Below, piece after piece: positions 1 to 7,641 of a stretch of 64,000 nt of DNA. Each line of letters begins with the position of its first letter. The stretch's first letter is position 1. The notes below the pieces were generated by a model. It worked only from the letters and a program-made list of their open reading frames with translations. It was not told the DNA's origin and did not search any database. The position numbers were made by a program, and so were the translations under genes. The stretch is from Cylindrospermum sp. FACHB-282 (GTDB lineage: Bacteria > Cyanobacteriota > Cyanobacteriia > Cyanobacteriales > Nostocaceae): NCBI RefSeq assembly GCF_014697195.1, contig NZ_JACJRJ010000029.1:1-64000 (forward strand). Direction: 5' to 3'.

Positions 1-27
1 CTCGGTCAATCCTGCGGATTGATGTGG

Positions 28-1014
28 TCAAGGGACGTTTCGTTTTTGTCTCGCAATTCCTCTCGTCACCTCCCTTGCGGGTAGGTGAGAGGCTCCTTGC
101 TGTTCAAGCTGAAAGTATTGTTTAGCCCATTCTTTACATAAAGTAATAGACGCCGATGTTGGTATGTCAATAAACACCATTCGTGTTGTTAGTGGATCAA
201 CACTTCCAGCGTGTCTTGTGAAATTTACATATGCATCGTCTAGTTTGCTATAAAGGTTTTTGTATTCATTTTTATGGTATGGAGAGCATACTATAAATGT
301 ATATGATTTGTGTATTGGGCTAAATTGACAATTTTCAATGTGCAAATTATTGATTATAATATCCCAACAACTATTTTGAATATCTTCAAATGAATCATTA
401 GTTCTATTTTCAACAGAATCAAGCATCGCCGGCAATCTTCTTTTCAAGACTTCCCAGTCAGATTGAGTAGGATAACTTTTCGCAAAGACATAGATTCCAA
501 CTGCATTTAATTGGCGTTTAGAAAGGGCTGCTGTAAGTAGAGCCTCAATCATACTACATTGATTATTAAATACTTCTTGGTGGCTAGATGTACCATAGCT
601 TTTAACGGAAACCTGAATTGAAGCATTTCTTGGTAGCAAAACTGTCCCATCATAACCAGGATTGGAAGAGGCGGCAGGTCTTACAGAAACTCCTTCTCCA
701 TCAAATAGACTTAGAGCAAGTAGCTCAAATAATGCACCACGTCTATTGTTTTTATCTTCTTGTTTAATTAATTTTACCTGAGCAGATACCCAATGAGGAT
801 CAATTGGTTTCAACTTTTTGAGTGCATTCCCTAATAGTAACAACTCACATGTAGAGAGGTAATCCATTCTTTGCCACAATTTTTGAACTGGGTTAGTATA
901 CCCTGATCTCAACCATCCTGCATCAAACTCTGATACCAAGACGGCAAGCATTTTATTTAATTCCCTAATAGGAACTTCAGGAATAGGATTTTGTCTACCA
1001 CCTAAGTAATCCAT
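28..1014 (-). CDS. Uncharacterised protein with a PD-(D/E)XK nuclease-like core
   Basis: I do not recognise a named family. The middle of the protein reads FELLALSLF, then NPGYDGTV, then IQVSVKSYG: a Glu in a helix, an Asp ahead of a strand, and a Val-x-Val-Lys strand. This order fits the restriction-endonuclease-like (PD-(D/E)XK) fold, so a DNA-cutting or repair role is possible; this is inference. The C-terminal half is rich in aromatic and polar residues and has no membrane segment. The open frame extends to a GTG at 1077, but the ATG at 1014 with AAAGGATT upstream is a better start, giving 328 residues. No methyltransferase or helicase lies beside it. The next gene on the same strand is a DUF29 protein 79 bp upstream. 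The gene ends 27 bp from the window edge, so its downstream partner is unseen. Confidence 0.6.
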   Translation of the reverse strand: MDYLGGRQNPIPEVPIRELNKMLAVLVSEFDAGWLRSGYTNPVQKLWQRMDYLSTCELLLLGNALKKLKPIDPHWVSAQVKLIKQEDKNNRRGALFELLALSLFDGEGVSVRPAASSNPGYDGTVLLPRNASIQVSVKSYGTSSHQEVFNNQCSMIEALLTAALSKRQLNAVGIYVFAKSYPTQSDWEVLKRRLPAMLDSVENRTNDSFEDIQNSCWDIIINNLHIENCQFSPIHKSYTFIVCSPYHKNEYKNLYSKLDDAYVNFTRHAGSVDPLTTRMVFIDIPTSASITLCKEWAKQYFQLEQQGASHLPAREVTRGIARQKRNVP

Positions 1015-1092
1015 TGCTTTTATCAATCCTTTTAAAAAAGTTATTTTGCACACTGCGGCTTTTGTACGATCGCACACGGGATAAATTTACAG

Positions 1093-1563
1093 TTATTTCT
1101 CAGCGTTCGGATAAAAATCCAAGTCTAAAATCTCATCGACAGAGAAAGGACAAGCGATCGCAAAATGATCCTCTGATAAACCAGTTTCTACCATTGCCTC
1201 TCGTCGCGCTCTTTGATAGGTGGCATTTATCCAATCGGCATCACTTAAAAAACGGCGCAAGCTCGAACTTTCTGCCAACAATTCATCTAAATTTAGTCGC
1301 TCACGGGTAATGCTTACTTGCCAACTGTGGCTACGACGTTCGGGTTGATATTTCCACTTCAGCAAATGCAACAACACCAACCGCAACGCACTCTGCAACG
1401 CACGCTGTTGACTCTTACCCAAGTCCACCACTTCCGCAATTAAATTTTCTAAATCCACTGCGTCCCAGTGTTGCGATCGCAAAAGCTCTGCTGTCTGCTC
1501 TACCCAAGCACAAAAATCTTGCTCATACAAGTTTTGTAACATTTGCAGTTCTATCGTCTTCAT
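1093..1563 (-). CDS. DUF29 family protein
   Basis: A 156-residue soluble helical protein matching the DUF29 family, which is strongly expanded in cyanobacteria and has no settled function. Recognisable family features are the N-terminal YEQDFCAWVEQTAELLR helix, the ENLIAEVVDLGKSQ segment, the LVLLHLLKWKYQPE helix and the SLRRFLSDADWINATYQRAR stretch near the C-terminus. Length is typical. The start ATG overlaps the stop of a 29-codon micro-ORF by ATGA, so the two are probably translated together. DUF29 genes are often scattered next to toxin-antitoxin or repeat-rich DNA, which fits the neighbourhood. Family assignment is confident; function is unknown. Confidence 0.85.
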   Translation of the reverse strand: MKTIELQMLQNLYEQDFCAWVEQTAELLRSQHWDAVDLENLIAEVVDLGKSQQRALQSALRLVLLHLLKWKYQPERRSHSWQVSITRERLNLDELLAESSSLRRFLSDADWINATYQRARREAMVETGLSEDHFAIACPFSVDEILDLDFYPNAEK

Positions 1564-1649
1564 GGCGTTCCGGCTATTCCTGGCTTGACTAGATCACGCG
1601 GCTCATTGATGTCAATCAAGATGTTGGTGTCAACGGCTTTACTGTCCAT
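1560..1649 (-). CDS. 29-codon micro-ORF coupled to the DUF29 gene
   Basis: An ATG-initiated frame of 29 codons lies directly before the DUF29 gene and shares an ATGA stop/start overlap with it. AAAGG stands about six bases before the ATG. The peptide begins MDSKAVDTNILIDI; the VDTNILID part resembles the first strand of PIN-domain (VapC-like) nucleases, but nothing of the rest of a PIN domain follows. It could be a degraded PIN-domain start, a leader peptide that couples translation, or chance. Coding status is uncertain. Confidence 0.35.
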   Translation of the reverse strand: MDSKAVDTNILIDINEPRDLVKPGIAGTP

Positions 1650-1659
1650 TTAAACCTTT

Positions 1660-1687
1660 GTAGAGACGCTGCATACAACGTCTCTAC
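1660..1687. repeat. GTAGAGACG hairpin repeat
   Basis: A perfect inverted repeat, GTAGAGACG with a 10-base loop and CGTCTCTAC. It lies between the DHH gene and the DUF29 micro-ORF, both on the minus strand. The GTAGAGACG palindrome is a common dispersed cyanobacterial repeat, and a shorter relative (GTAGAGA/TCTCTAC) occurs at 35713-35740. In this position it may end transcription from the DHH gene, but no long U-tract follows. Confidence 0.6.
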
Positions 1688-1727
1688 CTTAACCTCAGCA
1701 ATAGTTAGGAATTTTCTTTCATCTCCC

Positions 1728-3008
1728 CTAAGACTGAATCGGGTTATCTCTAGGATTAACCAACCTCAGCAACTTTTGCTTAATTTGCGAATCGAATACT
1801 TCCCATTTAATTTTGGCATAGCCAGAATTTTCGTTGCCGCCAGATAAGAAACCCATGGGAATCTCAAAACCGCCGGCACCTGTCCTACCACCACCAAAAA
1901 ACCGCCCTGTGCTATCTTGCCCAAAAGCTTCTTTAATGAACTCATCGGGGTCTAGAGTGAGTTTGGTGGTTCTCAAAGAACCGATGACTACTTCTAGTTC
2001 ATCATCTTCATCGTGAACAATGCCGTAAACTACAGCTGTGTGGACGTTTTCTTCGGTGACGAGAAAATCAGCCGCTTGGGGGATGGCGTCTCGGTCGTCG
2101 TAGCGTAAGTAACCAACTCCGGCTATAGAAAAGTTATTTTGGACAATGCGGTTTTTGAGCGATCGCTCAATCACATCCATCACCCGTTTGGAACGATTTG
2201 CCTGTAAAATGGCGTTTAGCAGTTGAGCATCATAAAATCGGCTGAGATACGCAGCGGCCATAAAGTCTTCCTCTTGCGCTTGCATTAGCCGATTTGTATC
2301 CGATCTCAAGCCGTGCATCAAGGCCGTAGCACATTTTACGTGTTGATTGATGCTGCTATCTAATTTCAGGATGCCAGTTTGTAAATACTGGGTAAAAATC
2401 GTTGCCGTTGCTCGCACATAAGGACGGACATCAACAAACTCTGATTTGAGTTCTACCTGCAAACTGTGATGGTCAATCACCGCCACCAAGGGAATTCCAG
2501 CTTGTTGCACCACAGGCATTAGCTGAGAAGTTGTTCCCTGGTTATCAATTAAGACAAAACCCTGATAAAATGATAAGTCCTTACTTTTCAGGGTTTGCAG
2601 TGTCCAGCGCTGGGCAGGTAAATTAGTCAGCTTGACTAAAGCAATATTCTCTTGGTGGCTTAAAGTACCAGCATAAATAATTTCACATTTAATATCGTAT
2701 TGCTGTGCAATTAGCTGGTAAGCCCAAGCACAAGAGAGGGCATCAGGGTCAGGAAAATCTTGTAGAATTAGCAACTGACGCTCATGTCGATGGCCTAGAA
2801 GGGTTTTTTGCAACTCTTCTGACTTCTGATGGGCTAGAGAATTGCCACGTTGAGCTATGTAGATGCCTGGTTCACCTGTCGCTGGCGGTAAGGAGGGACG
2901 GGTAAGCGGTAGTTCAATTGGTTCTCTGTCTATTTCAGCATCCTCTGGGCTTGGCTCTGTGGTCAATGACAAACTCTCAAATTGAGTCACGGGAGAATTC
3001 AAATACAT
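1728..3008 (-). CDS. DHH-family phosphoesterase (NrnA/RecJ-like)
   Basis: A 426-residue DHH-superfamily protein. After a roughly 75-residue acidic, disordered-looking N-terminal tail comes RQLLILQDFPDPDALSCAW, the first metal-binding motif in a variant form (usually HxNPDGDA), then FVLIDNQG and the signature AVIDHHS. The C-terminal DHHA1 substrate-binding domain is marked by the glycine-rich GRFFGGGRTGAGGFEIP. Family members hydrolyse short oligoribonucleotides, 3'-phosphoadenosine phosphate or cyclic dinucleotides with manganese; which substrate applies cannot be told. The missing first histidine is common to a cyanobacterial subgroup as far as I can recall. The product should be cytosolic. 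It stands alone, with an 850-bp gap upstream. Confidence 0.85.
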   Translation of the reverse strand: MYLNSPVTQFESLSLTTEPSPEDAEIDREPIELPLTRPSLPPATGEPGIYIAQRGNSLAHQKSEELQKTLLGHRHERQLLILQDFPDPDALSCAWAYQLIAQQYDIKCEIIYAGTLSHQENIALVKLTNLPAQRWTLQTLKSKDLSFYQGFVLIDNQGTTSQLMPVVQQAGIPLVAVIDHHSLQVELKSEFVDVRPYVRATATIFTQYLQTGILKLDSSINQHVKCATALMHGLRSDTNRLMQAQEEDFMAAAYLSRFYDAQLLNAILQANRSKRVMDVIERSLKNRIVQNNFSIAGVGYLRYDDRDAIPQAADFLVTEENVHTAVVYGIVHDEDDELEVVIGSLRTTKLTLDPDEFIKEAFGQDSTGRFFGGGRTGAGGFEIPMGFLSGGNENSGYAKIKWEVFDSQIKQKLLRLVNPRDNPIQS

Positions 3009-3865
3009 AGGGAACTCTTTTCTAAGTGTGAGGCTAGTTTTATTTCAATAAGAGATACTTAAACCAGTAAAGTACTGATTTAGCCACACATTACGATCTT
3101 CGCAGAAAACTTGAGTCGTGGCACTATATACATCGGTCTATTTTTGATCTATCGCGTCGGGCCTCAATCTGCCACTGCTGACGAGAATATACATAGGGAT
3201 TGGAAACCAAGACACAAGGCATCTTGTGCTGTATCTGGTAACATAAATCTTGATTTCTCGTCTTCTTCTAATCAGCAGATTTTTATCAAAAGCTAAATAG
3301 TTTATCTTGAATATTTATCTGGTTTGGGGTATAATATCGGACTCATATCTTACACTTAGCTTTAAATTACACAGCTTTTTGAAGTTAATACTCCCATATT
3401 TGTGGCTAATGAGCAATTAACTCTAATTTTCCCCAAAAAATAGGCAATAAATGTAGCTTTTTCCCAATTCAAAATCTGCCTAGGGCACGCTACGCTTTAG
3501 CAGATCACTCCCTTGGTGCTGAGATATTCTGTAAGGGTTGCTCTGGCAAAGGAAGCAAGAGGCACAAAATTTAAAATCACCAACCCACTATAGGCAAATA
3601 TCCTGGCTGCTAGATGCCAATAAAATCTAGAACAGTTTACTTTCCACCGCCATAAGGTATGATGGGGTGCTGGTATATCACTAGCCTAAATTTTGGCACG
3701 ATCTTCTATCAGCTTTTGTGGAACAATATCCCTCACAAGCTATAGATGAGCTTTACCCAAAGCTAAGTTTTCCCGAACTGGGCTAAGTTTTTTTTTGGCG
3801 AAGGTCAAACAGGAAAATCTAAAGGTGAAGACTCCCCTGCCTTTATAGGGCTGATCTGTGTAATG
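3009..3865. other. Gene-poor stretch between DHH and HNH genes
   Basis: No convincing gene. A 61-codon plus-strand frame (3111-3296) has no ribosome-binding site and no recognisable protein. The region carries the 18-mer AGCAAGAGGCACAAAATT at 3554-3571, repeated exactly at 12721-12738, and a GC-rich repeat scrap near 3480. Near 3720-3785 a plus-strand frame reads VEQYPSQAIDELYPK before a stop, possibly a gene fragment. Confidence 0.4.
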
Positions 3866-4363
3866 TCAAAGACCTATTACATATTTTTGCCACTCTTGGT
3901 GTAGTCCACTCTTAAGTTGTTTGCTGACCTCAAAATAGAGGCTACTATAAGGCTGGCGAGGAGAATGACGCAAAAACATATGCGCTTCGTGAGGTGTACG
4001 GCTCCCTTTTTTGACATTGCAACGGACACAAGCTGTCACAATGTTCTCCCAGGAATCTCCCCCACCACGCGATCGCGGTAGGACGTGATCTAGGGTCAAC
4101 TCATCTCCTGTGTAACCGCAGTATTGACAAGTATGACCGTCACGATGCAATATATTCCGGCGAGTAAGAGGAATTTCCTTATAGGGAACGCGCACGTAGT
4201 AGCGCAACCGGATGACGGTTGGCAATGGAAACTCCGAATAAAGGAATTTACCGTTGTGTTCTATGCGTTCTGCCTTGCCTTTAATCAACAAAACCGCAGC
4301 ACGTCGCCAGCTAGTTATGTTGAGCGGTTCGTAAGAGGCGTTTAAGACTAAAACCTTCCCCAT
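3866..4363 (-). CDS. HNH endonuclease family protein
   Basis: A 165-residue HNH nuclease. The N-terminus (VLVLNASYEPLNITSWRRA) is typical of the stand-alone HNH proteins found throughout cyanobacteria. The zinc-ribbon/HNH core follows: HTCQYCG (CxxC), LTLDHVLPRSRGGG with the catalytic His, WENIVTACVRCNVKKG with Asn and the second CxxC, and PHEAHMFL. All four zinc-binding cysteines are present. It cuts or nicks DNA in principle, but the cellular role of this widespread orphan type is unknown; it is not next to a methyltransferase or intron. Length is normal for the family. It is transcribed divergently from alr with about 430 bp between. Confidence 0.9.
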   Translation of the reverse strand: MGKVLVLNASYEPLNITSWRRAAVLLIKGKAERIEHNGKFLYSEFPLPTVIRLRYYVRVPYKEIPLTRRNILHRDGHTCQYCGYTGDELTLDHVLPRSRGGGDSWENIVTACVRCNVKKGSRTPHEAHMFLRHSPRQPYSSLYFEVSKQLKSGLHQEWQKYVIGL

Positions 4364-4793
4364 GAATCTGCGCTCAAGGTATTAGTTTTACATATATTAA
4401 CACATATATACTCTGCTGGGGAGATGAGAAGAAATGATACTTCCGGAATAATTATTAAAGTAATAAATTCCCCATAATTAGGTGAGAAATTCTTGTAACC
4501 CTTGAGCAAGGGGCAACGCTTCCGGGCCTTGATGATGAAAATAGGTGGCTAATACCGCCTGCTACCCCAGGAGTAAAATTAACTAGCAATCAACAACTAA
4601 ACATAGCAGAGAGGAGATAAGTAGCAATGGTGGGCAAGTCTGCCGTGCTTTTAGTCACCCATCGAGGGTTTAGGCATCTTGTATCAATTCCCGGATGAGC
4701 GGTAAACTTCCTGATTAATTTGATATGGCTTTTAGGAGCGCGAATCAATAGATAGTTTGGACGTTTAGCAGTGGTGTGATAGGAGTGAGTCAA
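4364..4793. other. alr upstream region with a possible leader ORF
   Basis: No confident gene. At 4627-4698 a 23-codon plus-strand ORF (begins MVGKSAVLLVTHRG) follows a strong GAGGAGAT ribosome-binding site eight to ten bases upstream of its ATG. It could be a leader peptide before alr or a chance frame. A small hairpin CCCTT-GAGC-AAGGG lies near 4498-4513. The long minus-strand frame across 4590-4793 looks spurious. Confidence 0.35.
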
Positions 4794-5981
4794 ATGTTAA
4801 GTCGCGAACAAACCTCTGGTGTTGCCGATAATCAGCAGTGCGACACCTACGCCTGGTTCTCCCAACGTGCTTGGGTAGAAATTGATTTAGGGGCGTTGTC
4901 GTACAATGTAGAGCAATTGGTAAAGTTTTTATCGCCTAAAACTCAGCTAATGGCAGTGGTAAAAGCTGATGCCTATGGACATGGGGCGGTAACAGTTGCC
5001 AAAACCGTATTGGAATCGGGAGCTAGTTGGTTGGGAGTTGCCACAGTGCCAGAGGGGATTCAATTGCGCGAAGGTGGCATTAAAGCGCCGATTTTAATTT
5101 TAGGCGCCACCCACACACCAGAGCAAATTCAGGCGATCGCTCATTGGAAACTTCAGCCTACCCTGTGCAGTCCTAAACAAGCTTTGGTATTTTCCAACGT
5201 CCTAGAAAGCATTAACGATGCTTCCCCCATTGCCGTACACATCAAATTAGACACGGGAATGTCTAGGTTAGGAACTAACTGGCAGCAAGCAAGTGAGTTT
5301 GTGCAATTAGTCCAGCGCTTACCCCATCTTTCCATTGCCAGCATTTATTCCCACTTGGCCACAGCAGACAGCCCCAATCCCACAGGGATGGAAGAACAGC
5401 ATCAACGATTTGAAGAGGCGATCGCCCAAATCAAAGCCAAGGGAATCCACCCACCCTGCTTACACCTGGCAAACTCAGCCGCTACCCTCACAAATCCCGC
5501 ATTACACTACGATATAGTGCGCGTGGGTTTAGCCGTTTACGGACTCTACCCCGCCCCCCATTTACAAAACACAATTAAACTTCAACCCGTTTTACAACTA
5601 AAAGCACGAGTTACCCAGGTAAAAACCATTGCCCCAGGAACTAGTGTCAGCTATGGTCATCAGTTTACCGCCCCACGGGAAATGCGCCTCGCAGTCGTGG
5701 GTATTGGTTACGCCGATGGCGTCCCCCGTCAACTTTCTAATAAAATGCAAGTGTTAATTCGCGGTCAGCGCGTGCCGCAAATTGGGACAATTACAATGGA
5801 TCAGTTGATGTTGGATGTCAGTTCCATCCCCAATATCCAAGAAGGAGAAATAGTCACCTTACTAGGGCAACAAGGAAGAGAACAAATCTTAGCCGATGAC
5901 TGGGCAAATCAATTAGACACCATTTCTTGGGAAATTCTCTGCGGGTTCAAGCATCGCTTGCCCCGTGTGGCTGTGATGTAG
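4794..5981 (+). CDS. alr: Alanine racemase
   Basis: PLP-dependent racemase that converts L-alanine to D-alanine for peptidoglycan. The N-terminal barrel carries the signature AVVKADAYGHG, whose Lys57 (numbered from this start) forms the internal aldimine. Further family motifs are IKLDTGMSRLG, HLANSAA, VRVGLAVYG, SVSYGHQF with the catalytic Tyr, and GIGYADGVPR in the C-terminal beta domain, followed by GTITMDQLMLDVS. At 395 residues the length is slightly above the usual 360-390 because of an N-terminal tail. The frame opens at a GTG at 4776, but the ATG at 4794 has AGGAG eight bases upstream and is chosen. A strong terminator hairpin follows at once. The protein is expected in the cytosol. 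Confidence 0.97.
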   Translation: MLSREQTSGVADNQQCDTYAWFSQRAWVEIDLGALSYNVEQLVKFLSPKTQLMAVVKADAYGHGAVTVAKTVLESGASWLGVATVPEGIQLREGGIKAPILILGATHTPEQIQAIAHWKLQPTLCSPKQALVFSNVLESINDASPIAVHIKLDTGMSRLGTNWQQASEFVQLVQRLPHLSIASIYSHLATADSPNPTGMEEQHQRFEEAIAQIKAKGIHPPCLHLANSAATLTNPALHYDIVRVGLAVYGLYPAPHLQNTIKLQPVLQLKARVTQVKTIAPGTSVSYGHQFTAPREMRLAVVGIGYADGVPRQLSNKMQVLIRGQRVPQIGTITMDQLMLDVSSIPNIQEGEIVTLLGQQGREQILADDWANQLDTISWEILCGFKHRLPRVAVM

Positions 5982-5996
5982 CTTAGGCATTGACAG

Positions 5997-6034
5997 AAGT
6001 GGGCTGGGTGAATTTAAGCCCACTTTTAGTTTTA
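5997..6034 (+). terminator. Rho-independent terminator of alr
   Basis: A nine-base-pair stem AAGTGGGCT / AGCCCACTT with an 11-base loop, followed by TTTAGTTTT. It starts 15 bases after the alr stop and ahead of the tRNA promoter, so it isolates the two transcription units. Confidence 0.85.
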
Positions 6035-6046
6035 CCCGTTTGCCTA

Positions 6047-6075
6047 TTGCCATCAATAATTTGTTATGGTATGAT
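6047..6075 (+). promoter_or_regulatory. Sigma70-type promoter of tRNA-Leu
   Basis: TTGCCA (6047-6052) and TATGAT (6070-6075) are separated by 17 bases, matching the housekeeping consensus. The expected start point falls a few bases before the mature tRNA 5' end at 6087. Confidence 0.75.
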
Positions 6076-6086
6076 AGTTACCTGAT

Positions 6087-6168
6087 GCGGATATGGCGAA
6101 ATTGGCAGACGCGCTAGATTTAGGTTCTAGTTCCGAAAGGAGTGAAGGTTCAAGTCCTTTTATCCGCA
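6087..6168 (+). tRNA. tRNA-Leu (anticodon UAG)
   Basis: An 82-base cloverleaf with acceptor stem GCGGATA / TATCCGC and discriminator A. The anticodon stem CTAGA / TCTAG encloses the loop TTTAGGT, so the anticodon is TAG at 6121-6123, reading CUA codons. The long variable arm is as expected for leucine, and the T-loop reads GGTTCAAGTCC. There is no intron, unlike the cyanobacterial tRNA-Leu(UAA). The 3' CCA is not encoded (TTT follows the discriminator). Confidence 0.95.
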
Positions 6169-6741
6169 TTTTGAATAATTGCAGCCTCCAGGTTAGCATT
6201 AATACTGAAAGCAAAATTTTCTAGGTGGAATTTACCTATATTCAAGGATTTTGCTTTTAGTAGTTTAAGTGAAGTCCGCCAGATGTATCGCCTATCAAGA
6301 ACCCTGTTTTACCCTAATTTTAGGGTATCTGCTCAGGAATTCAAAATTGAACTAATTTCGATTTAGCTCCCCGACGTCACGTAAATTTTGTTTGTGAGTG
6401 ATTCCTCAGTTGACAAATCCATAGACAAGCCTATACATTTGTGGACAAGCATAAAGTCATTGGATAGCAGTTGCACAAGTCAATACAAATATACTGATTT
6501 AAGTAGGTTGGCGTAAATAAGTTAAGGTTGGTAGTCAGGGCTTTAGCCCTCTCTATCTCCTGTCGGAGACGCTCCGCGTTGGCGCAGCCTCGCCTTTGGC
6601 GATACGAGACGCTACGCGAACAAAGTAGGGCTGAGAACCGCTCACTACAAGCTAATTTCAATATTTTTTACTTAACTTAACATAGTTTGATTTCTTTTCG
6701 CCTACTTCCTTAGAATTCCATAGTCTTGCTCTAAATAAGCT
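6169..6741. other. Repeat-bearing intergenic DNA after tRNA-Leu
   Basis: No gene seen. Near 6530-6655 a repeat begins GTAGTCAGGGCTTTAGCCCT and ends with GCTCACTAC-type sequence. Inside it sits a GC-rich palindromic block (about 6560-6620, GGAGACGCTCCGCGTTGGCG and GAGACGCTACGCGAAC). The outer part resembles the repeat at 21375-21422. A 76-codon minus-strand frame over this block is a by-product of the repeat. Confidence 0.5.
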
Positions 6742-7200
6742 TCACAGTTCAATATTCAATATCACCTCAAGCAATTTCTCGGCTTCTGGCTTTTGATTCG
6801 CTGCCAACAATAAGTTAGACATTTGACTAAAGGCACAAAAGTTTGTCTGCTGCTGCTTCAATACCCGGATTAAAACTTTTGGCTCTTCAGTGTTTTCCTC
6901 ATCAGGATAACTGACTAATACAAGATTTGCATAACCATAATTTGGGTTCTGTGATGAAATTATCTAGATTGTTGAGCACAATCAAATAAATATACCCTAA
7001 CCAAAAATGAGCATTTGCATCTCCCAGGTTCCTAGCTACTAAAGACTGAAAACTAGATGGTGCTTTCTCATAATATGCCTCAAGGTTGGGTTCATTGAAA
7101 AAGTATATATACCCAAGTTGTGTCTGCAATAGCACAGGATCAAGCCCGGAGTTTAAAGCTGACAGACAAAAAAATCGGCGGCATCATATTCCTCTGCAAT
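6742..7200 (-). pseudogene. Frameshifted remnant of a TPR-like helical protein
   Basis: Three successive minus-strand frames join into one helical protein when two frameshifts are allowed. The pieces read AEEYDAADFFVCQL, then GLDPVLLQTQLGYIYFF, NLEAYYEKAP and DANAHFWLGYIYL, then GYANLVLVSYPDEEN and NQKPEAEKLLEVIL before a TGA at 6742. The WLGYIYL and KPEAEKLLEVIL helices resemble tetratricopeptide-type repeats. A stop lies just upstream of the first piece, so the 5' part is missing as well. This is a dead gene or fragment; its original function is not recognisable. Confidence 0.6.
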
Positions 7201-7641
7201 AACCAATTTTTATAATTCAGATTGGTTTAAGTATTATTACTGTAGTTTTTTCCGGGTTAGTCCATTAAAAGTAACCTTATCTAGTGTAACATTTTTGGCT
7301 ATGCCAAGTTGCGCTTAAAGGTGTCATTCAGAGCAAAGCTAGGCTCAGAATGGCAAATTGTATATCCGACGGCAATTCAATATTACTCCGTTACTCCCTT
7401 TCCAGTCTGAGATTACCTATATCATTCTCAATCCTCTCTCTGTGTCCTCTGCGCCTCTGGGGTTAACTAAATAGATAATCTGACAAAAGGGAAAGGAGTA
7501 ATTCCCCAAAGATGTCTGATAACCTCAAGAAAAGTGTGTAAATTAACAACGATTTACGAGTTAACGAAGATTTAATAATCTTTAAATAAAGCTGCTGCTG
7601 TTGAGTTATATCACAAACATAGTCTTCAATGTTAGTACTTT
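7201..7641. other. Upstream region of the chemotaxis operon
   Basis: No gene seen. It contains a dispersed-repeat scrap (TGTCCTCTGCGCCTCTG) near 7442 and, about 70-100 bases before the first gene, a direct repeat TTAACAACGATTTA (7543-7556) and TTAACGAAGATTTA (7561-7574) with an 18-base period. This is a candidate regulator site for the operon. Confidence 0.4.

Noticed and set aside
3111-3296. 61-codon plus-strand ORF containing GGGATTGGAAACC, which resembles the end of a cyanobacterial CRISPR repeat
   Set aside because: Only one copy, no spacing pattern, and no cas genes; the ORF has no ribosome site.
4590-4793. 67-codon minus-strand ORF upstream of alr
   Set aside because: Overlaps the alr upstream region, has no recognisable domain and no supporting ribosome site.
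6431-6661. 76-codon minus-strand ORF
   Set aside because: Made largely of a GC-rich palindromic repeat; its protein is an artefact of the repeat.
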